Below are positions 1-5,696 of a DNA stretch of 5,816 nt, piece after piece. How positions within the stretch are numbered: position 1 is the stretch's first letter; the number at the start of each line of letters is the position of its first letter. The notes beneath the pieces are model-generated. The model ran no database searches, was not told the DNA's origin, and saw nothing but the letters and a program-made list of their open reading frames with translations. The stretch spans positions 1-5,816 of the forward strand of contig JAOTWH010000144.1 in the NCBI GenBank assembly GCA_029863035.1, in the 5' to 3' direction. Source of the stretch: Acidimicrobiia bacterium. GTDB taxonomy: Bacteria; Actinomycetota; Acidimicrobiia; UBA5794; JAOTWH01. The position numbers and the translations under genes are program-made.

Positions 1-1
1 C

Positions 2-541
2 GGCGCCTTCACGGGCGAGATATCGCCAACGATGCTTGCCAAGCTCTCGGTGAAGTTCGTCATTACGGGCCACTCCGAGCGCCGCCAGCTATTCGGGGAG
101 GACGACACCGCCGTCAATCGCAAGGTACGAGCAGCCTTCGCCGCAGAGATGACACCGATCCTGGCAGTGGGGGAGACCCTGGAGGAGCACGAGGAAGGCC
201 AGACCGAAGCCAAGGTCGGAGGCCAGGTCAGGGCTGGGATCCGACATCTCGAGCAAGGACAGGTGGAAAGCCTCGTCCTGGCCTACGAACCGATCTGGGC
301 AATTGGCACCGGTCACACCGCCGATGCCGACACGGCCGGCCAGGTGGCCGGCTTCATCCGCTCCCAGGTCGAGGAGAAGTACCCCGGCGCCGGTGAGTCC
401 GTTCGGATCCTCTACGGCGGATCGGTCAATCCCGGCAACATCACCGGGTTCATGGCGAAAGCAGACATCGACGGCGCCCTGGTGGGCGGAGCCTCGCTCG
501 ACCCCGACAGCTTCGCGGCCGTCGTCAGGTACTGGGTATGA
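2..541 (+). CDS. tpiA: Triosephosphate isomerase, C-terminal part (5' end outside window)
   Basis: Cytoplasmic glycolytic and gluconeogenic enzyme that interconverts dihydroxyacetone phosphate and glyceraldehyde 3-phosphate. The reading frame is open from the left edge, so the start lies upstream; the visible part is 179 codons of a family of about 250 residues. Visible motifs in order: G-A-F-T-G-E-I-S at the very start of the window, ITGHSERR with the catalytic electrophile His at 71-73, [11 protein letters not shown] with the catalytic base Glu at 287-289 and the beginning of the mobile phosphate-gripping loop, LYGGSV, and GALVGGASL, which binds the phosphate. No catalytic residue in the visible part is missing and the C-terminus (AVVRYWV) is of normal length. 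The stop codon overlaps the start of gpmA (ATGA), which implies translational coupling. In actinobacteria tpiA normally follows gap and pgk, which would be expected just left of this window (inference). Identification is very secure. Confidence 0.97.
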   Translation, partial: GAFTGEISPTMLAKLSVKFVITGHSERRQLFGEDDTAVNRKVRAAFAAEMTPILAVGETLEEHEEGQTEAKVGGQVRAGIRHLEQGQVESLVLAYEPIWAIGTGHTADADTAGQVAGFIRSQVEEKYPGAGESVRILYGGSVNPGNITGFMAKADIDGALVGGASLDPDSFAAVVRYWV

Positions 542-1281
542 CCATGGATGTAGTCCTGTTGCGTCACGGTCAATCCACCTGGAACGCTTCTGGCCAGTTC
601 ACCGGCTGGACCGATGTCGGGCTGACCGAGGTCGGCACCCAAGAAGCACACCAAGCGGCGCACCTGTTGGCCGAGGAAGGTTTCACATTCGACGTCGCCC
701 ACACCTCGTTGCTGGTGCGCGCCATCCACACCCTCGACATCGCTCTGGCCGACATGGAGCTGTCTTGGATCCCCGTCTACAAGAGCTGGATGCTCAACGA
801 GCGCCATTACGGGGCTTTGCAGGGTCTCAACAAGAAGGAGACCGCTCAACAATACGGCGACGAGCAGGTGCACATCTGGCGGCGCAGCTACGACGTCCGC
901 CCGCCGCCTTTGGAGTTGACAGATGACCGACATCCATCCCACGACCGCCGTTATCACGACGTACCCCCAGACCAGCTACCCGCCAGCGAGTGTCTCCAGG
1001 ACGTAGTCGATCGGATGCTTCCCTATTGGCACGAGAGAATCGTTCCCGACATTGCGGCAGGGAGGCGAGTCATCATCTCGGCCCACGGGAACAGCCTGCG
1101 CGCCTTGGTGAAGCACCTCGACGCCATTTCCGACGACGACATTCCACACCTCAATATCCCCACCGGCATTCCTCTTGTCTACCAACTCGACGACCAGCTA
1201 CAGCCGATAGGGCATCGATACCTTGGCGATCCAGACAAGGCAGCTGAGGCGGCGCAGGCGGTCGCTGATCAGGCCAAGTAG
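538..1281 (+). CDS. gpmA: 2,3-bisphosphoglycerate-dependent phosphoglycerate mutase
   Basis: Cytoplasmic glycolytic enzyme that interconverts 3-phosphoglycerate and 2-phosphoglycerate through a phosphohistidine. The 247-residue product has the usual length of the cofactor-dependent (dPGM) histidine phosphatase family. Motifs: LRHGQSTWN at about 8-16 with Arg9 and the phosphorylated His10; GWTDVGLT at 23-30; TSLLVRA with Arg61; [13 protein letters not shown] at 87-99 with the acid/base Glu88; a Pro-rich YDVRPPPLE segment at 118-126; and [14 protein letters not shown] at 181-194 with the second catalytic His183. The ending [13 protein letters not shown] is also characteristic. The chosen ATG overlaps the tpiA stop by 4 nt; an ATG two codons later (544) is an equally workable start and changes nothing functional. 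No strong ribosome site precedes it, in keeping with coupling to tpiA. The gene ends in two consecutive TAG stops (1279-1284). The monofunctional dPGM reading is firm because the insert absent from short phosphatase relatives is present. Confidence 0.97.
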   Translation: MTMDVVLLRHGQSTWNASGQFTGWTDVGLTEVGTQEAHQAAHLLAEEGFTFDVAHTSLLVRAIHTLDIALADMELSWIPVYKSWMLNERHYGALQGLNKKETAQQYGDEQVHIWRRSYDVRPPPLELTDDRHPSHDRRYHDVPPDQLPASECLQDVVDRMLPYWHERIVPDIAAGRRVIISAHGNSLRALVKHLDAISDDDIPHLNIPTGIPLVYQLDDQLQPIGHRYLGDPDKAAEAAQAVADQAK

Positions 1282-1317
1282 TAGAAGCCTCGCTTACCAA
1301 TATATGGGATATGAAGC

Positions 1318-1346
1318 TTGACCTTCGGCCCGCGAGTGGCGATACT
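1318..1346 (+). promoter_or_regulatory. Candidate sigma-70-type promoter for secG
   Basis: TTGACC at 1318-1323 matches five of six positions of the -35 consensus, and GATACT at 1341-1346 matches four of six of the -10 consensus. They are separated by exactly 17 nt. The pair lies in a gene-free gap after the double stop of gpmA. Transcription would begin near 1353, giving secG a leader of about 100 nt that starts with the hairpin at 1358-1376. This is a by-eye match; a promoter of this quality can occur by chance, and secG could also be read through from tpiA-gpmA. Confidence 0.4.
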
Positions 1347-1357
1347 TCCGCTCGGTA

Positions 1358-1376
1358 ACCCGCTTCGTGTGCGGGT
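1358..1376 (+). other. Hairpin in the gpmA-secG gap
   Basis: A perfect 6-bp inverted repeat, ACCCGC at 1358-1363 and GCGGGT at 1371-1376, encloses a 7-nt loop. The following bases (GGTTCTCT) are not a proper T-run, so it is a weak terminator candidate at best. It would sit at the extreme 5' end of a transcript starting from the candidate promoter at 1318-1346, where such stems can stabilise mRNA. The role is not determined by the sequence. Confidence 0.35.
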
Positions 1377-1432
1377 GGTTCTCTATCTCAAAGCACCGGC
1401 GATGGTCCCTGTCTCGTATGCAGGGTTGCGCC

Positions 1433-1450
1433 AGGAGCGAAAGGGCTCCT
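1433..1450 (+). promoter_or_regulatory. Hairpin containing the secG Shine-Dalgarno
   Basis: AGGAGC at 1433-1438 and its exact complement GCTCCT at 1445-1450 form a 6-bp stem around the 6-nt loop GAAAGG. The 5' arm contains the AGGAG ribosome-binding core. The loop contributes a second purine-rich site, AAAGG at 1440-1444, about 7 nt ahead of the proposed secG start. The 3' arm ends one base before that start. The geometry suits either an mRNA structure that masks one ribosome site while exposing the other, or a coincidence. No T-run follows, so it is not a terminator. Confidence 0.4.
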
Positions 1451-1451
1451 C

Positions 1452-1682
1452 ATCACAGCATTAGTCGCGGTCGTCCATGGCCTGGTTTCGCTCGGTCTCA
1501 TCGTTCTCGTGTTGCTTCACGGCGGCAGGGGCGGTGGCATGTCCGACATGTTCGGAGGCGGAATGGGACCTGGCGGTGGAACTGGGGCAACTGTGATGGA
1601 GAAGAACCTCGATCGGCTGACAGTGGTGGTGGCGATTCTCTTTTCCATCACAACCGTTCTGCTGTCGTGGCTCTTGAACTGA
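1452..1682 (+). CDS. secG: Preprotein translocase subunit SecG (start codon non-canonical)
   Basis: Small inner-membrane subunit of the SecYEG channel, which stimulates SecA-driven protein export. Read from 1452, the product is 76 residues, normal for SecG. It has a first hydrophobic segment (about residues 3-22, with LVSLGLIVLVLL), the conserved turn H-G-G-R-G-G-G, the loop MSDMFGGG at about 30-37, a Gly-rich cytoplasmic stretch, and a second hydrophobic segment (about 57-75, TVVVAILFSITTVLLSWLL) before TGA. The position after tpiA matches the common actinobacterial order gap-pgk-tpiA-secG. The frame is open back to 1359 but contains no ATG, GTG or TTG before the first membrane segment; a CTG at 1482 would delete half of that segment. 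I propose ATC at 1452 because it follows ribosome-site-like purines and gives the family-typical N-terminus. A sequencing error or mutation of an original ATG is an equally good explanation. Identity of the protein is firm; its start is not. Confidence 0.88.
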   Translation: MTALVAVVHGLVSLGLIVLVLLHGGRGGGMSDMFGGGMGPGGGTGATVMEKNLDRLTVVVAILFSITTVLLSWLLN

Positions 1683-1718
1683 GCCAATAATTCAATGATT
1701 TCAAGCAAACAAGCACAG

Positions 1719-1724
1719 AGGAGG
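1719..1724 (+). promoter_or_regulatory. Perfect Shine-Dalgarno (AGGAGG) deciding the TTG start at 1733
   Basis: AGGAGG ends 8 nt before TTG at 1733, an ideal distance. This supports the rare TTG start over the next in-frame ATG (1763), which would remove the positively charged front of the signal peptide. Confidence 0.9.
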
Positions 1725-1732
1725 AAGCCGCT

Positions 1733-3586
1733 TTGAAGCGTTTTTCCATTAGCAAGCCCCTGATGTGGCTTGGCCTGTTGCTGGCTTTTGCTCTCGTTGC
1801 AGCTGCCTGCAGCGATAGCGAGTCGACGGAAACAACTTCCGCGCCGCCAGCGACAGAGGCCCCCGCCACTACAGAGGCACCAACGGAGACAACCCAGCCT
1901 CCGACCACAGAACCAGCGATGACCAAGCCCTATGGAGGGGAAGCGGTTGTCGCAAGCGACCAGGAGCCCCCAACGCTGAATAGCTTCGTTCCCGGCGGTG
2001 ACAACTTCATCGTCTCGGTCGTTGGCAATTCCTACTGGACCGGCGTTCAGAAGATCGACGGGTTCACTCTCGAGCTGATCCCCGAGGTAGTCACTGAGCT
2101 TCCGACCGTCGCTAACGGTGGTATCACCATCAACGCTGACGGTACCGAGACGGTGCGCTATCAGATCCGCGATGAAGCCGTGTGGGCAGACGGTACCCCG
2201 ATCTCGGGTGACGACTTCATGTTCACCTATGACACGATCATGGATCCCGACCTACCGACCTTCAAGCTGACCTACGAAGACATCGATCCGGCCTCTGTGA
2301 GCGCCGGACCGAAGACCTTCGAGTACACCCTCAACCAGCCGACCGTCCAGGCCGAGCTGATCTTCGGCACCCTTATTCCGAAGCACGATGTGGAGGGCAC
2401 GGACTTCCTCAACGACTGGAACGACACGATGTGGGTGTCGGGTGGTCCGTTCAACTTCGAGACATGGCAGAAGGGCGAGTTCATCAAGCTGTCTCGCAAC
2501 GACAACTACTGGAAGACCGATGCCGAGACGGGGCAACAGCTCCCGTTCCTCGACTCGGTCGTGTTCCGGTTCATCCCCGAGACGGCGTCTCTCATCAACG
2601 CCTTCAAGGCACGTGAGATCGACATAATGAACCCACCGCCCGCGATCGAGACGATCGAGGACCTTCAGACTCTGGAGCCTGAGGGTGCCAGCATCGAGGT
2701 TCTGTCCGGCCCGATCTGGGAACACCTGAACTTCCAGTTCGGCGATAACCGCCTAGGTCGGAACCCGGACTCGATGAACGAGCACCTGAAGTACCGCCAG
2801 GCGGTGGCGCACGCCATTGACAAGCAGAAGATCGTCGATGAGATCCTCAAGGGCCAAGTCGAGCCGTTGGGTTCATTTGTCGATGCGTTCTCACCGACGC
2901 TGTCACATGGCAACTGGGATGCCTTGTATCCGTACGATCCCGCCGCTGCACAAGCGCTGGTAGATGAGCTGTGCGCCGAGGTCGATCCGTGCGGACCCAA
3001 TGGCAAGCCCTTCGCGATCTTCTCGACGACTTCGAACAACGATGCACGTGTGACGCTGTCACAGCTGTTCATCTCGATGTTCGAGGACGCCGGTATGGAG
3101 TACGAGGCTCAGCTCGAGGACAGCTCGCTGTTCTTCGGTGAGACTCTCGACTTCGGCAATTGGGACTTCGGCGAATGGGCATGGCTGGGAACACCTGGCT
3201 TCGCAGGACTGGTCAGTATCTTCGACCTGTTCGATCCTGAGTCTCCGCCACCGGACGGGCAGAACTTCTATCGCTGGGGTACCCCAGAGGTAACTGGAGC
3301 AGACCCCGACGGCTTCAACCAGGGCGCTTCGTCGAATGTCAACGCTTCCACCGAGAGGTTCGCCGCGATACGCGACCGGCTGAACGCCACGGTGGACACC
3401 GATGAGCTGACCGCACTCATGGAAGAGGCTGAGGCCATCCTTGCGGCCGAGGTCGTCATCATCCCGCTCTACGCCCGGTTGGACCCGGGTGCAGTCTGGG
3501 CTGACGAGGTTGCCGGCTACAAGCACAACCCGTCACAGCAAGGTGACACTTGGAACATGGAGGAGTGGTACCGACTCGACATATAG
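1733..3586 (+). CDS. ABC transporter substrate-binding lipoprotein, family 5 (peptide/opine/nickel class)
   Basis: Membrane-anchored extracellular receptor of a Dpp/Opp-type importer, delivering substrate to the permeases encoded downstream. The 617-residue product starts with a lipoprotein signal peptide: Lys2, Arg3 and Lys8, then a hydrophobic core (about 10-22) and the lipobox-like ALVAAAC with Cys26 as the predicted lipidated residue. Position -3 is Ala, a tolerated variant. Residues 27-62 are a Thr/Pro/Glu-rich linker. The SBP_bac_5 domain follows (about 70-600), with VWADGTPISGDDFMFTYD at 150-167, GGPFNFETWQKGEF at 237-250, FKAREIDI at 291-298, and LKYRQAVAHAIDKQKIV at 352-368. Cys414 and Cys420 could form a disulfide. 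The protein is longer than many family members (often 500-550), partly because of the linker. The TTG start is supported by AGGAGG. Substrate cannot be told from sequence; oligopeptides are the default guess, but this family also binds nickel, opines and sugars. Confidence 0.93.
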   Translation: MKRFSISKPLMWLGLLLAFALVAAACSDSESTETTSAPPATEAPATTEAPTETTQPPTTEPAMTKPYGGEAVVASDQEPPTLNSFVPGGDNFIVSVVGNSYWTGVQKIDGFTLELIPEVVTELPTVANGGITINADGTETVRYQIRDEAVWADGTPISGDDFMFTYDTIMDPDLPTFKLTYEDIDPASVSAGPKTFEYTLNQPTVQAELIFGTLIPKHDVEGTDFLNDWNDTMWVSGGPFNFETWQKGEFIKLSRNDNYWKTDAETGQQLPFLDSVVFRFIPETASLINAFKAREIDIMNPPPAIETIEDLQTLEPEGASIEVLSGPIWEHLNFQFGDNRLGRNPDSMNEHLKYRQAVAHAIDKQKIVDEILKGQVEPLGSFVDAFSPTLSHGNWDALYPYDPAAAQALVDELCAEVDPCGPNGKPFAIFSTTSNNDARVTLSQLFISMFEDAGMEYEAQLEDSSLFFGETLDFGNWDFGEWAWLGTPGFAGLVSIFDLFDPESPPPDGQNFYRWGTPEVTGADPDGFNQGASSNVNASTERFAAIRDRLNATVDTDELTALMEEAEAILAAEVVIIPLYARLDPGAVWADEVAGYKHNPSQQGDTWNMEEWYRLDI

Positions 3587-3591
3587 AGTCG
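3572..3591 (+). other. Inverted repeat across the binding-protein stop codon
   Basis: CGACTC at 3572-3577 and GAGTCG at 3586-3591 are perfect complements around 8 nt; the TAG stop (3584-3586) lies at the loop/3'-arm junction. It lies just ahead of the much stronger terminator hairpin and might add to 3' end protection of the binding-protein mRNA. Weak on its own. Confidence 0.3.
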
Positions 3592-3603
3592 ACACGATTG
3601 ATG

Positions 3604-3631
3604 AGAAAGGGCCCCGCAAGGGGCCCTTTCT
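3604..3631 (+). terminator. Intrinsic terminator / mRNA-stabilising hairpin after the binding-protein gene
   Basis: A perfect 12-bp stem (3604-3615 with 3620-3631), closed by a GCAA (GNRA-type) tetraloop, lies 17 nt after the stop codon. A G-U pair (3603/3632) can extend it. The core is seven consecutive G-C pairs. The 3' arm itself ends CTTTCTTC, a short pyrimidine tract rather than a long T-run, so termination may be partial. It sits inside the transporter operon, where partial termination plus 3' end protection would leave the binding protein much more abundant than the permeases, as known for other binding-protein-dependent importers such as the E. coli maltose system. Confidence 0.85.
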
Positions 3632-3680
3632 TCATGCTTCGCTTGATCATCGTCGAACGTCTCGGGGGGCGCTCAAGAGG

Positions 3681-3689
3681 TTATCCACA
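3681..3689 (+). promoter_or_regulatory. Perfect-consensus DnaA box (isolated)
   Basis: TTATCCACA is an exact match to the strict DnaA-box consensus. It lies in the 171-nt gap between the terminator and the first permease, about 36 nt upstream of a possible -10 element. No second box is visible in the gap, so it is not an origin. It could be a DnaA-responsive or titration site, or chance. Confidence 0.3.
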
Positions 3690-3724
3690 GCTCCGGGACC
3701 AGCAACAGCAGGGGCATCCGCCGT

Positions 3725-3730
3725 TATAGT
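3725..3730 (+). promoter_or_regulatory. Possible -10 element for the permease genes
   Basis: TATAGT matches five of six positions of the -10 consensus and lies 27 nt before the permease ATG, so a transcript would have a very short leader. The base stretch 17-18 nt upstream (3701-3707) does not resemble a -35 box. If real, it would let the permeases be transcribed independently after the terminator at 3604-3631. Confidence 0.3.
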
Positions 3731-3757
3731 GGCGTCGAGTCGGGGCTCCGAGGTCAC

Positions 3758-4744
3758 ATGTTCAACTATGTGGTGAGGCGATTGGTCTACGGGTTCGTGA
3801 CCCTGCTCGCCCTCAGCATCATCGTCTTCTCGATGCTGCAGATGTCGGGTGGAGGCCCGCTCGACAGGCTGAAGTCGAATCCCCGTATCGACCAGGCCTT
3901 CATCCAACAGGTCACCGAGTTCTACGGCCTCGATCAGCCCGCCTACAAGCAATACCTCACCTGGGGCGGCAAGTACCTGCAGGGCGACTGGGGGATCTCG
4001 TTCCAGGGCACGCAGCCCGTTGCCGAGCTCATCGGCAGCCGGCTGTTCTCCACTTTGCGCTTGATGTTCACGGCACTGGCACTGTCGGTGATGATCGGCA
4101 TCCCGTTAGGCATCTACCAGGCGATGCGACAATATTCGTTCTTTGACCAGTTAGGTACAACCGCCGCCTTTGTCACCTTCTCGACTCCGATATTCATCAT
4201 CGCGATCGGGTTACAGCTGCTGTTCGCGGTGTATTTCGAACGTTGGACGGGGGTGAAGCTCGTCTACACGGCGGGCATGAATTCCTCCTCGTATGACGAG
4301 TTAGGGACTCTGGCCAAACTCGGCGACACGGTTCAACATCTGGCGCTCCCCGCCATTTCCATCGCGGTCATCTCGATCGCCATCTACTCCAGGTTCCAAC
4401 GCGCCTCGATGCTCGAGGTGTGGCACAGCGACTACTTGCGGACTGCTAAGGCCAAAGGACTGCCGCGACGACGCGTGATCCTGAAGCACGCCTTGCGGAA
4501 CGCCCTCATCCCGGTGGTGACCCTGATCTCGCTTGATATCGCAGCGGTGATCGGCGGGGCCATCATCACCGAGACCATATTCGGCTGGCCAGGGTTGGGC
4601 CGGCTGTATATCACGGCCATCGGGCAGCTCGACTACCCGCTGGTGATGGCGATCGTCATGGCGATCGGTATCGGCGTGGTGATCATGAATCTCATCGCCG
4701 ACATCGCCTACGGCTTCTTGGACCCACGTGTCCGATATGACTGA
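3758..4744 (+). CDS. ABC transporter permease, DppB/OppB type
   Basis: First of two inner-membrane permeases that form the channel of a Dpp/Opp-class importer. The 328-residue product has the standard layout: TM1 at about 9-29, a large extracytoplasmic loop with the GDWGIS motif at 77-82, then TM2 (99-119), TM3 (134-158), TM4 (196-213), TM5 (251-273) and TM6 (295-317). The cytoplasmic coupling (EAA) loop is at about 229-250 (AKAKGLPRRRVILKHALRNA), where the ATP-binding subunit docks. The ETIFGWPGLGRL motif at 272-283 and the terminal DPRVRYD are hallmarks of this permease. ATG at 3758 is preceded by GAGG at 3750-3753, only 4 nt away, a modest ribosome site. The 171-nt gap and terminator upstream separate it from the binding protein; its end overlaps the second permease. 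Substrate is not deducible from the permease. Confidence 0.95.
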   Translation: MFNYVVRRLVYGFVTLLALSIIVFSMLQMSGGGPLDRLKSNPRIDQAFIQQVTEFYGLDQPAYKQYLTWGGKYLQGDWGISFQGTQPVAELIGSRLFSTLRLMFTALALSVMIGIPLGIYQAMRQYSFFDQLGTTAAFVTFSTPIFIIAIGLQLLFAVYFERWTGVKLVYTAGMNSSSYDELGTLAKLGDTVQHLALPAISIAVISIAIYSRFQRASMLEVWHSDYLRTAKAKGLPRRRVILKHALRNALIPVVTLISLDIAAVIGGAIITETIFGWPGLGRLYITAIGQLDYPLVMAIVMAIGIGVVIMNLIADIAYGFLDPRVRYD

Positions 4745-5693
4745 CACCCGCGATCACGAAGATGGAGTAGTAGACGCCACTACCGCGCAGTTCGCAGACG
4801 ACGCCGAGGGGATGTCGGTCGAGCCGGTAACACAATGGCACCTGTTCTGGACCCGTTTCCGCCGCCATCGCATGGCGATGATCTCGGCGATCGTATTGCT
4901 CATCATCGTCCTGTCGGCGGTGTTCGCCGATGTGCTGCCGATCAAGGACCCCTACTCCGAGTTCGTCGACAGCACCGGACGAGTTCTATCGAACGTTTCG
5001 CCTCGGACAGACCACATCATGGGCACCGACACCCTGGGCCGCGACATCTTGGCGCGCGTCATCTTCGGTGGTCGTACCAGCCTCATCGTTGCCGGGGTTA
5101 CCGGTCTGCTCGTGGCCGGTCTGGGAACAGTGGTGGGTGCCATCGCCGGCTACTACGGCGGCATTATCGACCAGGCGCTTATGCGCTTCACGGACCTCGT
5201 GTTGAGCTTGCCGCTTCTGCCGGTGGCTATCGTCGCCGCCAGGGTGTTCGGTGGGTCGTTGTATACGCTGGCGTTGCTGCTCGGCTTCTTGTTGTGGGGG
5301 ACTCTCGCTCGGATCGTCAGAGCCGAGTTCTTATCGCTACGCGAGAAGGAATTCGTGGAGGCGGCGCGCGCCGCTGGCGCCAAGGACCGGCGCATCATCT
5401 TTCGCCATGTGCTCCCTAACGCGATGAGCCCGATTATCGTGCAGTCCACTCTCATCGTCGGTACCGCCATCATCTTGGAGGCGGCTCTGTCGTTCCTTGG
5501 CTTCGGGGTACGGCCGCCCACTCCGGCTTGGGGCCAGATGGCCAACGATGGAGCCCAACTTGCGGCCAACGGCTTCTGGTGGCTGGTGGTCTATCCGGGG
5601 CTGGCTTTGATCATCACTGTGCTTTCAGTCAACTTCCTCGGCGACGGCCTGAGAGACGCTCTCGACCCGACGCAGACCATCGAGCGGAGATAG
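4728..5693 (+). CDS. ABC transporter permease, DppC/OppC type
   Basis: Second channel subunit, partner of the preceding permease. With the GTG start it has 321 residues. An acidic N-terminal tail of about 35 residues precedes the conserved WTRFRRHRMA segment (41-50). TM1 is at about 50-70, then GTDTLGRDILARVIFGGRTS at 99-118, TM2 (117-141), TM3 (152-172), TM4 (178-196), the EAA coupling loop at about 209-231 (FVEAARAAGAKDRRIIFRHV), TM5 (236-257), SFLGFGVRPPTPAWGQ at 255-270, TM6 (284-305) and a GDGLRDALDP ending. All are family hallmarks. GTG at 4728 overlaps the previous gene by 17 nt; ATG at 4737 (8-nt overlap, three residues shorter) is just as likely, and neither has a clear Shine-Dalgarno, so expression probably relies on coupling to the upstream permease. 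Confidence 0.95.
   Translation: MSDMTDTRDHEDGVVDATTAQFADDAEGMSVEPVTQWHLFWTRFRRHRMAMISAIVLLIIVLSAVFADVLPIKDPYSEFVDSTGRVLSNVSPRTDHIMGTDTLGRDILARVIFGGRTSLIVAGVTGLLVAGLGTVVGAIAGYYGGIIDQALMRFTDLVLSLPLLPVAIVAARVFGGSLYTLALLLGFLLWGTLARIVRAEFLSLREKEFVEAARAAGAKDRRIIFRHVLPNAMSPIIVQSTLIVGTAIILEAALSFLGFGVRPPTPAWGQMANDGAQLAANGFWWLVVYPGLALIITVLSVNFLGDGLRDALDPTQTIERR
5686..5689 (+). promoter_or_regulatory. Ribosome-binding site of the ATP-binding subunit gene
   Basis: GGAG lies inside the last codons of the second permease, 7 nt before ATG at 5697. It fixes the start of the next gene only 3 nt after the permease stop. Confidence 0.75.
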
Positions 5694-5696
5694 CCG

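Noticed and set aside
303..926. A 207-codon + strand frame crossing the end of tpiA and the start of gpmA
   Set aside because: It overlaps two certain enzymes in another frame, is full of Arg/Pro/Ser as expected of off-frame GC-rich DNA, and shows no domain.
412..957. A 181-codon frame on the minus strand opposite tpiA/gpmA
   Set aside because: It lies antisense to two conserved genes and has no recognisable motif; long antisense frames are common in GC-rich DNA.
1340..1440. A tRNA or known riboswitch in the gpmA-secG gap
   Set aside because: There is no T-loop GGTTCRA-type sequence, no cloverleaf pairing, and no riboswitch core I recognise; only two short hairpins are visible.
1367..1690. 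A 107-codon + strand frame with an ATG over the secG region
   Set aside because: Its translation is Arg/Ser/His-rich with no membrane segment, whereas the frame one base later gives a clear SecG. It is the off-frame reading of secG.
1674..1700. TTGAAC followed by AT-rich AATAAT/AATGAT as a promoter for the binding-protein gene
   Set aside because: The spacing is wrong (about 6 nt to AATAAT, 14 nt to AATGAT) and TTGAAC is part of the secG 3' end. The AT-rich patch is real but no convincing promoter can be drawn.
2252..2725. A 157-codon minus-strand frame (and others at 2665-3072 and 3059-3526) inside the binding-protein gene
   Set aside because: These are antisense shadows of a well-conserved coding sequence, with no ribosome sites or family motifs.
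3587..3757. A replication origin in the gap containing the DnaA box
   Set aside because: There is only one box, no AT-rich unwinding region, and no dnaA/dnaN neighbours.
5153..5569. A 138-codon minus-strand frame opposite the second permease
   Set aside because: The + strand carries all the hallmark permease motifs there; the antisense translation has none.
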